The notes under the pieces were generated by a model, which was not told the DNA's origin, made no database searches, and saw only the letters and a program-made list of their open reading frames with translations. Source: Chrysomallon squamiferum (taxonomy: Eukaryota > Mollusca > Gastropoda > Neomphalida > Peltospiridae). Taken from it: DNA of 64,000 nucleotides. The translations under genes were made by a program, and so were the position numbers. This document shows positions 48,301 to 60,886 of the stretch, one piece after another (the first letter of the stretch is position 1; every line of letters starts with the position of its first letter). Location: NCBI GenBank assembly GCA_012295275.1, contig CM022667.1:20876910-20940909 (forward strand), read 5' to 3'.

Positions 48301-51300
48301 CTGTAAAGACCTCAAAATCCAGTTTGATTTGTGAATATAAAATGAATTAAAATTAACGATGTTTGAAAAATATTTCAAGATAACTGAAAAATTATGAAAA
48401 ATTAACAGCAAATGATTTAATTAAAAACATTTAACAGCTTGTAAAAACAATTCTCCCACCTTTGATACTGAATCACTTGTAAACATAGATGTCTAAAATA
48501 AAATAAACATGTAATCTAATCTGATTTAGTTGTTATTTAATTCACCATTTAACAGTTAATTAAACAGTGATGTATTTAAATATTTATTATTAGTATTTAA
48601 ATATTTATTATTATTATTATAAACAGAAATGTTTCCTAAACACAAAATGTATTTATTGTAACACATCATTTATAACAAATACTTTATGAAATGTTGTTTC
48701 ATTTTATGACATGCACAATAAGCTACTATTATAATTACACACTATCAATCTGGTTTAAAAACATATCTTTGAATTTCCACAAGCCACCTGTAGGGGCCAT
48801 TTTGAACACTGTGTTTTACCATTTTAGATGGCATGTAGCATAATAGTGTAATGCAAAAATATATTTATCAACAAAGATAAATTTGTCTTTCACATAAGAA
48901 ACAGACAGAAAAAACAGTATTTTCCACATTCTTAACATATTTAGAATTTGAATACTTTTTGTCAAATAGATTTTTGAACTGACATTTTTACTTATTTTTT
49001 TACTTATTTATTTTTATTTTTTATTTTTTGCTAATAGTGGAGTATTTTTACTATGAAACAATAACATAAATATCTAGATGACTATCACAAAACAATTATA
49101 ATTATTTTTTATATGCACTGTAATTATGTGATTAAAAAATATTATCTTAACCTTATAATGAATGAAGGAAACTGTATAGGTTTCTCATAAATTATTTGAA
49201 TTTAGTTCAGTTATTGTAACAATATACTGCCAGATTCTGTGTAATAATTAGTAATGAGCTTTTCCTTATTATTATTTTTAAATATTTTTAATTCACATTA
49301 TGAACACATTTGATGAAAATATCAATAAACAGTAACTGCTTACCTTGTAACTTGTTACTGCTAATAAATGGCCTGTTGTATTGTGAAAGGACTATTTCAA
49401 AATAAACCCAATTCATTAATTTAAATTAAAAGCAACTGATCATATTTTTCTTGGCATTAAACACATAAAATGAAATTTATAGAAAAGTGTTCAAAATATT
49501 CAAATACTGACTGTCTTACAAATTTTCTTTTGTTTTTTGTCTACCATTTTCTCTTCTTTTTGTAATAATTTATTTTATTTTTATTATTAACATTTAAAAA
49601 AAAGACGAACAAAAATTATTTAAAAGTAGCATTCTCACTGATTTACTAAATAACTGTCTGACTGCACCCTAACAAAAATAAAATTAAAATAATCTACTAC
49701 CGGGTATCATTCAGTGGTCATAATAATGATAAGAAGAGAATATTTAAATATAAATCAGTATCAAAAGCTTATTTAAACTAAACACACTAAATATAAAATT
49801 CAAAATATAGTGTGGCATATATTCTGGGTGTGCTAGTTAAGCACTGTAAATATATCATAAATATTAAACTCACCCATGAACGTAATCATGTATCATGCTT
49901 TTTTTCCCCTCTGTCATGAAAGATTGGGACTCCTAACCCACAACTATAATATTCATGCTACATCATGGATGAGGGATAATGGGAGAGCATAAAAAAAAAT
50001 AAGAGATGAGTGGTAAGCAGAATCCATCAAAATATTCTGTGCAATAATCTCTGTCGGCCACATATACAGAATTATTTAAAAATTTGTGCTAAAAGCTCAT
50101 TTGCTTTAAAACTATTTCTAAAAATTGTGGGTAAAATTGGAGTTTGTTTGTTCTCACATTGTTCAGATGTTCTTGCCAATCAGATAAAACACATTCTTAA
50201 CAGAATGTTTAAAATCATTATACAGCATGCACTGCCTTTTCAGTGCCCCTAATACCAACATCAGCAGGCACCAACAAACTGCTATTTCCATTTTAGAAGA
50301 TAAAATGCCACCAGTTAAGCGATGTTGTAACTTTATATTATATAAAGCTTGGAAAAATAATTGTATTTCTGAAGGAAAAAACACCAGTAAATATGAATGA
50401 TTTCAATGGAACAAAAATTTCCAGGGCATTTATGATTGCCCATATTGTTTCTAATGAAATACAGCAGCAGAAGCTGCAGTATTACCATCTCATAAGCTAT
50501 CCGTCTAAACATGGATTAAAACATCATATTTGATTTCTATGAAATGTTGTTTACACAGTTTTGTACAAATTTTATTCAGATGCATCAGATCTGACACAGT
50601 ATCAAATGGTTTGACATGCCACAGTGGAAGAAGAAAATATGAAGATGTTTCAATTATGTCATTAAAGTTAATTAAAGTTAACAGTTGTTTGATGTGAACA
50701 GTATTCAAGCTCATATCAAATAACCCGTCACAGTTTCATAAAACACAAGAGTATTGGTAAGCTGTTTTGGCAATTCAAGAGATAACTTCATAGACCTAGA
50801 ACCAAGATAGGTTTGTGTGCATCAACACAAACACTTTTAATAGTATTTAAAAAGTCTGAAGTTGTATATGGGATCAAGCATCTGCAGGTATGACTTATTT
50901 TCTTGTAAAAATGCAAAGTTTTTGATTAGCTAGAAAACTGAAAACCACTGTCAAATTTATTCAGAAAAAACTGCAAATAACATTCAATTATTTTCATATT
51001 TGCTGATCTACAGAACATCTGAAAATCATCAACATTGAGAGCACAATCAACAGCAGGATTTAAACACAGGCTGATGCCGTTAATTCTGATAGAAACTAAT
51101 GTGATAGAAAAAAATGCTCAATTAATTTTCTATATTTTCACCTGATTTAGAGTTTTTCCATTGTATGTAACAAGATGTGTGTGTTTATGCTTAAGCACAC
51201 AACTTTTAAATACCTACTTGATTTGGATACATCTCTACAACTCCCAAACCAACCAGCCGACCCCATGCAGCTCCTATAGCCAGTGATGGAATGAACACTC

Positions 51301-54300
51301 CGCTGGACACACTAAGTCCATAAGTCCATACACCAAGCACAAAAAACACCAGAATAAAGGCTACAAGTGCCAACGGACTATATGACTCTGAAAAGGAAAA
51401 AAGTGGACTTACAAAATTATAATTGTTATAACAGCGAAACAATGGGCTTTAAATTCAGGTAATAGTCCAATAGTAAACTGCTTAGCAGTTATTTTCTAAC
51501 ACAATAATTGTTTAGAAAAATACATCAGATGAAGAGTGAGATTAAAAGTTTTTTGAATGTTAAATTGTTAGTTTTTTGTTTTTGTTTTTTAAAGATTGTC
51601 TTCCTGGAGATTATTAAATATTACAGCATCCTTTCACTTGCAGTCATTACTGTTACAACAGTTACTGTCTCTGTAAGACAGATCTTTCAGTTTTGGCAAC
51701 ATGTGGAAAAAATACACTGAAGGTCAGGAAATATGTTATATTTATAAAATAATTAGGCAATCTACAGAGAATATCTGAAATATTTAGCCATTCATCAGAC
51801 TGCCTGATTTTACACCCAGCCTATAATATATAATCAGTTTTAAACATTGTGTATAGCAACAGTGGATATGGCTATTATTTGCAGGTCAGATTCCTGAACT
51901 ATACCACACTACATGAATGATGACTGATATCTAAATGTTAAATTAAAAATAGTGCATATTACAAATAATTCTTTGTTAAAAATAATATCTACCTATTGGA
52001 TCATGTAACAAGGCTTTTAAACATCCTTCTGGTGTTGTCAGAAACAGAGTAGACATTGAATTAAAACTGTCACCATCACAGAACATCTGAAATGGTATAA
52101 AATTAGTAAAAACAACGTATTCTACATTATCAAATACAAGTACTGCAGTGATTTTTCAATTTTTTCATTAATAAATCATCAGTTTCTGACAACTACAGAA
52201 ATAAACATCTGCCTGCAATGACAACACATTATACAAAACTATAAATGCAGAAAAACTCAATACAAAATTAGACAACCTTTAAAACAAAATAATTGAAAGA
52301 TGGACATAAAATAACTTTCTAATTATCATCTTTGTCAAGAAAACCTTCTTCTGACTAATTAGAATTTATTCAAAGCTTAACTGTGGTCAAAGAAATGTCA
52401 GTGGTTTAAAATTTCATAATCACTGAATAAATGTTTTTAACAAACTGTATGTAAAGAAATTAAGTAATGTCAACAAAACAATAAAAAAATAAAAATATAT
52501 ATTGAAACTTTATTTTAAAACGTGTACATATTTCTACCACACTCAGCTGTAAAGAATGTGGTAACAAAAACTGTATTCACCTTGGATGTTATAGTATGGT
52601 TGTTGTGAGGAATTATGCTGACACATTCATTCACACCAAACATCAGCAGAAAACCGGCAATAGCACTGACTATAGAAACCAACCCAGCTTCTGAAACCTT
52701 TATCCACTTGTATCGATGTAAGTATCTACAGTAAAGAAATTAATTAACATAAAACCAAATACTGTTTCATTATATAATCTTAGTAATAGAAAGAAATTAT
52801 GAAAAAAATTTAAAACTATATTTCAAATAAAGAGAAAAAACATCAACCAAACGTTACATCACTGCATTAAATGTAATTGTAATTGTATGTGTCAGTATAT
52901 CACCATTACTGTAAACTATATAGTTTATAGCTCATAATATCGTATTAATATTAAATTGTACTGGAGTTTTACACTCACTTCTGTCTAAAGACAGTCAGTC
53001 TGTAGTTTAGTACAACAAAGAGTGCACCAATAAGACCACCAATCACAGCCATTATCATGAAGACAGGGATCTCAATTAAATTAAATGACAGATTCTGAAA
53101 AAATAAAACATCCAGAAAAAAACTGCATTTACATTATACATAAATTACACACATTAAATATACTTCATTACCTCCCAATTAAAAATTATAGCAGAAAACA
53201 TTCCATCTTTATCATAATTATTTTTCTTTGTGTTTGATGTTGGCAGGTTCTATGTGTATTTAAAACAGACAAATTAAAATAGTATGCTGCATCAAACCAA
53301 TATTCATTTCTTATAAAATACAGAAATGAAATTACTTAATTCTAGGAGAAAAATTCAATAATCTTTTATTAAAACTGATTACTCACAGGGAATGTATCAA
53401 ATCGGACCAGCCCTGGATTTGACAAACGTGTTGGATCACCATTGAAGGCACTAATTAAAAAGTTGGTGGTAAAACAGGCAACCATTGCTGAAAAAAACTA
53501 AGAAGATGCATATATGAGTGACATAATAAACATGACACTCATTTATTCCAAAAAGAGGTTTCAAATTTGAAAGTATTTTTGAAATCATTCAAAAAAAAAA
53601 AAGACACAAGTTATAATTGACATATGTACATTGTTAAGGTCAAACTTTTTATCATATAAATTCTTAATATTGTTCTGATTTATAAGCAACATATTCCTGT
53701 TGGCCAACTCAGTATATTTATTACACATTAACATGCAGAAATTATCATATTTTTATAAACAATTTGTATCTTTTTTGAAAATTTAAAATATAAATTTATT
53801 ACTGTTCATTAAGTATTTATATAATAGCTAATATGATTTTCTGGACAATATCAATAAATAACAGGAAAAAAAACGAGACATGTTAAATATAAACTTATTA
53901 AAAACCCACCACTCGCCATACAAGTTCTGTATTCCAAAAACTTGCTGCTTCTTCCACACTGAACAGTGTGCCTCCTATAGGAGCTCCAAAAGCAGCAGAC
54001 ACACCAGATGCTGCACCTCCAGCCACAAAGTCCCTGATTTCGTGGTCAGATCGGAAACTCTCAAATACCTTTAGAAATATTAAATAACAAACTTATATTC
54101 CTTTTCACAGTTAAACTGGGTTTTTTAATATTCAACTATGCTAATGTATATATTCTTGAAATCTGTCTTACACGTCCCCAAAATGTTCTGCTAAACAAAA
54201 CAGGGGTTTCTATAAAATACATCCACATTGGGAAATTTCTCTGATATTTAGCTGTAACATAGACATAGGATATAGTCAATATATATTAATATTTAATTTA

Positions 54301-56132
54301 TTCTTTAAAAAATAGATGTGTGTTTATATATTTCTGTTTGTACCTTTCTCTCAGTGTGTGTGTATGTGTCACTGTTTTAGGATGGCATATATATATTTTA
54401 AAGTTTTAATAAACAGTGTAACAAAAACTAAAAGTATATAGTTTTCTCCTAAACAATAATCATTTTAAACAAAATATGTTTGAATAGTCTTTTATACCAA
54501 AGAGAGAACATTATAGTTATGGTATCAGATTTTGCCTCTTTAGTTAATTTTATGAAATTATCAGCTGAAATGCACACATTATATGGTTTAAATAAGCCTG
54601 TGTACCAGTAGAGATGAGTGTTTTATTACTAAATCAGATTATTGGGAAAGAAAAACATATGCAAAAGTTAAGACATCAGTGAAATAGATTCAGTTCTGAC
54701 CAAGATATTAATCAAGTCAATAATCTGACCTGTCCTGATGAAGTACTGGTATTTGAACACATTAAAGATTATTCTGTGACTATTACAAAAACAAAATTAT
54801 GTATAACACTGCAACTAATTTCATGAGAAAATGAAACATCTATTTAAATGTTAGTAACAACCTGCCATTCTAGTGACATTACTAAATGTTAGTATTAACA
54901 TGCACATCAATAGTGTAATCCACTATCAGTGTAAAGTTTAACTAGTTTGGTCTAATTCTTGGTTATTCATTGTCTTGTTATTATGAATTATTAGAAAGTA
55001 ATATATAATCATGCATCACCTAAATATTTACTATTACTAACCAGAAGAACATCATAATACCAATTAAAGATGTAAGGACATAATAATATCAATTAATTGG
55101 AAAGGACAGTAATACCAACTAACTGGGAATGATGCAATAATATCATCTGAAGTGTGAGGTCTAAATATTAACTGGGTTGTGAAGAATCAGTAATATCAAC
55201 TGAAGTGTGAAGTCAAAATATTAACTGAGTTGTGAAGAATGCAATATCATCTGAACTGTGAAGTCCAAAATATTAACTGATCTGTGAAGAAAGCAATAAT
55301 ATCAGTTAAATTGTGAAGTCCAAACTATTAACTAATCTGTGAAGAATGCAATAATAACAACTGAACTGTGAAGGATTGAGTGATAAAAACTAATCTGTGA
55401 TATTATACAATCAGCTAAACACACAACAATTCCAAATTAATCTGTGAAGTTCATGATAATATGAACAAACTACTTGAACAACATCAACAGAACCGTGAAA
55501 AATACAATATTAATTTTATTTAAAGGATACTAATATGAACTAAACTGGAATTGAAGGGCACACCCAGTAATTAATATTATTTTGTTCTTTTACACACTCA
55601 TGAAATTTAATACAAATGAAACATTTTATTAACTGAATATAAACAAAATTATTGAGATGTGTAAAATGCAATTTTGCTACTATCAAACTGTTCTTATAAA
55701 AGAATGCCTGAAGATTCAAATTTAGACTTTCCTTTCTGAGATTAACAAACTGCTTGCCAATGCTTGCTGATAAAAAGGTGAATTTATGCAGCTTAATTAA
55801 TTTATATACCTAAACACATTCACTTGTTATTTTTATATGTATATTTTTAAATGATGAAGTGCAATTTAAAAGAACAAATACACCAATAACCAATTTAAAA
55901 CATGCAAAACACATTAATTAAAATAAAGAGATAAATATAAAATTAGTACAAATAAAACAAATAAAACAACAGTTATAATGCATTAAAACCACTGACTGAA
56001 AACTCATCTTACCTCATGTGACCACATTAATAGCTAAAAGAAAATAGTTGGGTTTTCATTCATAAAAAAATGATAGAACCATATGTAGATATAAAAATTC
56101 AACTTAGATCAATCTGTATATATTTATATATT

Positions 56133-56167
<35 letters not shown>

Positions 56168-57510
56168 ATGTCATCAAAAGAAAGATTTTTACATCCAGGA
56201 AGCCTTATCCAAACTTAACAAGAAGTTGCTTTTTTTCAGATGTACATTTTTGAAAACATAAAATGATTTAATATGAGAAACACAAAAACAAATGTTACTC
56301 AGTTAGAAACAAAGTTATATAAAGTAATGGTGGGTTTGTTAGGTCTTATTATTGTTGTTGCAGGGGTTTTTAAAAGTAAATTATCTGGCTAGCTTAGGAC
56401 CAGAGATGACTCAAATTTCTTGATTAAGGCTTAAAAATTATTCCATTAAGCAATGAATTCTGGTATTCTGAAGAATAAATGGTTTGATACCTCTATGAGA
56501 AAGCTGAAACAATAGTTTATAAATACCTTGATTTCCCTCTTTTTCTTAGCACACCAATGTATTCTGCCTTTGCCCAAACCTGCAGCTATGATTCCCCCTG
56601 AGTGAGCCATTGGTCCTTCCTGAAATGTTTTGAAACACAATGACATCTTAACTTAGATAGGTATTAACAAGTACAGTGTCTATAGGTCAGACACATAATT
56701 CTTAAAATTTTCTTAACCAAATAATACTGCATAAAAGAACAATTACTAACAAAAGTAAAAAAAATGTTAATGACAATAACTAAAAAATATATATTTTAAT
56801 GAAGTGAATGTTAGGATTTTCAACACTGTTTTTGTAATACCTTCCCACAGGCCAAACCACCAAGAATGGAGAGAATAACCCCAACAGTTTTAGCTATAAA
56901 ACACTGCAGAGTCAGAAGTCCTGGAATCTTTACACCATTGAGGTAGGCTTTGATTAAAGGAATGCCACTTCCTGCTGCCATTGGCTGAAACATATTTATA
57001 TATTTGTAGATTAAAGAAATAATAATCATTATAACAAGAGTGTTTACAATTTATAATAATTAACATGTTCTGTATTAATCTGCACACTGGAATATCTTCA
57101 AAAATAATCATGATTAATATACTGAGTAGTTTCTTGGTAAACATAGCTGATACACATTTATTAATTTTGTTCAGATGACAATAATTGTTACATGGGGTAT
57201 ATGTTAATGACATCACTAGTTACAAAATGGCATATGTTTTGTATTTATGTGTAATTGTTAATTTACATGTACTGGAAATTTTAGTTTTAGAATAAATTGT
57301 ATTCATTTCTATAAATTCAATTCTAGCCGAATGCATGATAATAATATAATGTAATAACACAGAGATGGAATACTGAACTGTAGCAGTTTTACTGAACTTT
57401 GACAACAGTTGATATTAATATTTAAATGCATTTATTTAATTTGACTTAGCTTCAGGTTTGATTATAATGCATATATATTTTTATATATATATATTTCATT
57501 TTTTTTCTTT

Positions 57511-57594
<84 letters not shown>

Positions 57595-59009
57595 TATATG
57601 TATGTATGTATGTTTATAACTGTTTTCTTTTTTTGGTTTTGTTTCTGGTTTGTTCCAATTTTACAACATAGTTTCTGTTATCACTGGTTATCCATTATTA
57701 AAGCCATTTGATTTAAAACCCTGTTTTGTTTGTTTCTCCTTAGGACATGATGATTATTTTGTCTTTCACTCTCCTCTAACCCCTGCCCCCCACCATTAAA
57801 TATTTTTCTTGTAGCAGCTACACTCAGAAAATGCAAAATACATATATTTAAATTATCTTAAATATACAAATTAAAGTGAAAAATACTTATTTTGTTCAAT
57901 TATCTTAATTCTTTTAAGTCCTATTCAGAAAAGAAACTGACTATTTAGACTGAAAAAAATTCAATAAATACCTCAACACATCAAAATGTAGAAATGGAAT
58001 AGCAACTGATATAAATAGAATATGAAAAAATGTAAAACCAAATGATACATACTGACAGGTAAGTGACAATTGCTCCTGCTAATAAAGATATGCCAACATT
58101 AATTCCTGACCATATAAGAACTGGAATGATTAAACAGTTTTCTTTGGCACATTTATCTATGTCTGAAACAAATGTCATGGAAAAAATCCCAAAGAAATAT
58201 GTGCACATAATCAATTTTTATATCAATTATTTTTTCATAATTTCTCTTTGGACTAGTTTTTAATATTTTTATGATGACTGATTTCTTGAATCTTTTTCAG
58301 CCAAAACAAGCAAAATACATATACTAATTTACTTAAAATCAATAAGAAATTATTTTCATCAAACACAAAATACATATAGAAACACACCTATAGATCTATT
58401 TTAACACAAATATGTACATGCTGACATATGTGTGTAGAAATTTAAGTCATTAACAAAAAAGAGAATTTTTTAATAATTTCTTATCATTTCTTTTAAAAAC
58501 TGTATTACTATAGGGGTGAGGGTAGGGACAGCTGTGTCATAATGTGGGCAGAATACCCAGACAAGTGTAACTGATCTGTTTGTTACTGATGGGGACCTCA
58601 TAGGTGTTTGCTAATGGCTCCCATCATAATTCCATACATGACAGTGCTTCCACACATGATGTTCCAATAAGACATATTGCCAGCATGTGTATTGTATTGC
58701 ATGCATGTCTGACCCTACACCAGTAGTATTGCTGGACATCAATCCCACAGAACAGTTGGATGAACTAGAGAGACCCAGAGCTACTGAATCTGCAAGTCTG
58801 AAAAAAAATAGGTCAAAAGGGTATGTCAAAAATACAGCCACTTCGGAATACCTCTTTACAAACTGCCTAATACCAAATTGCATTGCCAACAGTAACAGTT
58901 GCTGCATAAACACATTTTCCTAAATGATGTGGTCACATATTTCCATAATTTCTAATTTATGAAATAAGTAACTCTGGGAAGGTCAATTTTAATTATGTTA
59001 TTATTTTAA

Positions 59010-59049
<40 letters not shown>

Positions 59050-60297
59050 TCATATATTTGTTCCTGTTTGTTATAAAAAGGATACATTTTTGAACAAGAT
59101 CAAACTTCATGTGAGCAACAACCTCAACAATGATATGAATTCCTGCTGCCAAGACAGCTGCTCCAATTCCAACAATGAACATTATGATCCAACGACTGAT
59201 GGTCTTGATGAGGTGCCGTTTCTATTGAAAAAAACAGTGTTCAAACTACACCTCTCTGCTATAAAATTCTAGCCTTTTTTTTAAAATTATACTAAATAAT
59301 CTACTAATGTAATACAAAGAATACAATGTCTTAATACGAAAGATTAAATAAATTATTTATCTTTTATCAACTAATCTCAATTTGTCAAACAGTATAAGCT
59401 TCTGTGAATTCTTTAATAAACAGCATTAATATAGTTCTAATATTTCTCTTTCAACTATTTATTAGCAATACTGAAAAATAATTTAATAACAGAATTAACA
59501 TAATGTTGTTTTAATATACTTATTAATTATTTCACTAGAAATAATATCATAAATATACTTATAAATCTGCTGTCTTAATAATTAGAAGTAGAAAATTTAA
59601 AAAATTTAAAATCTCACTTACTTTTGATCGAAACTTCTGCTCCTCTTCATGATATAAATCACATTCATTTATATCATAATTCAAACTCTATAAAAAATAA
59701 AAATTATTGTTTTACATATTAAAATGTATTAATCATATATTAGTTTGATACAAGTATTTATTTACATTAACAAAAGAAACCTTATCATCAATAAAAACTA
59801 GTTTTCCATTGCTAACAGAGAAAAAGTAACAATATATAAAAATGCTGTTTTGTTAAGTGGCTTTTTTGGGGGTTCACAGCAATATACATTTTATTTTGTT
59901 TGTTACATATGGATTTTTTTTTTTAAAGTAATAATTCCACTAACTGTTTGCTACTGGCTGCAACATTTTTAGAGATGAATCATTTTTCTATTGTGCTTTA
60001 AATCTGCAATTATGTTTGTGATTAAACTGAAAGAGAAACTTACCTCCCACTTGGACACAAGCCTTTTTCTGAAACGAGGAGATTCTAATCCATACTGTTT
60101 CATCCGCTTATGAAAATCCTAAAACATATTTTTAATTTTAAAACATTTTTATTAACTGAAGCATTTTTAATGCATTTATCATACAGTGTAATTGTAAAAG
60201 AAAATTTTCAAAAATAAATAGTTACTTTCTCAAATTTACATTATTAAAGTATGAGCAAGGAGAGAATGTTTCAACTGACAAATATCTGTATGTGTAG

Positions 60298-60355
<58 letters not shown>

Positions 60356-60811
60356 ATATTTTTGGAGGGGGCATTTTTATTTTTTTTATTTTAATATTTA
60401 CAGTTATAGTTTTATTAATTTTATATTCATTAAAATAAGAGTTGCCTGTATCCCACACATATCAGTAACAGGGGCACATCCACTTTCAGTGCAATCCATC
60501 ACGATGCAAGAAAACCTACCACTAAGACCTAGATGTAAATTGTAAGCACAAAAACAAGTTCACTTATGCAATGCACAAATTAAACAATGAATCAATAAAG
60601 GAGAACACTTCAAAATTTGGTCTTTTTTTAAAATAATAACTTCAATTTCTCATGGGATTATCATGCAAAAAGGATATGATTAAACAGCAACTTAATACAT
60701 TATTACAATTTTTTTTTTTTTTTTTTTTTTTATGGAAATATGAAAGGGTCAGTCCTAAAAAGTGATGAAATTAAAGCGAAATGACCTCAATCCCATGTGT
60801 GTGTGTGTGTG

Positions 60812-60886
<75 letters not shown>

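Larger units (their letters stand above)
47082..51217 (-). other. Largest CLCN7 intron (4.1 kb)
   Basis: AT-rich. It holds a 157-162 bp tandem repeat (47941-48377), the 33- and 48-nt candidate cassettes, and a less AT-rich patch at about 49900-50750 that may be a decayed mobile element. No independent gene was seen. Confidence 0.6.

Noticed and set aside
53488-53489. Alternative acceptor CAG|CAATGG for CLCN7 exon 53497-53387
   Set aside because: Using the upstream TTAG acceptor with the GTG|GTGGGT donor restores [12 protein letters not shown] at exactly the family length and phase 0; the CAG choice shortens the helix by two residues.
58611-58913. 100-codon minus-strand ORF
   Set aside because: It is antisense to the Tc1-like relic, whose plus-strand motif explains the open sequence better.
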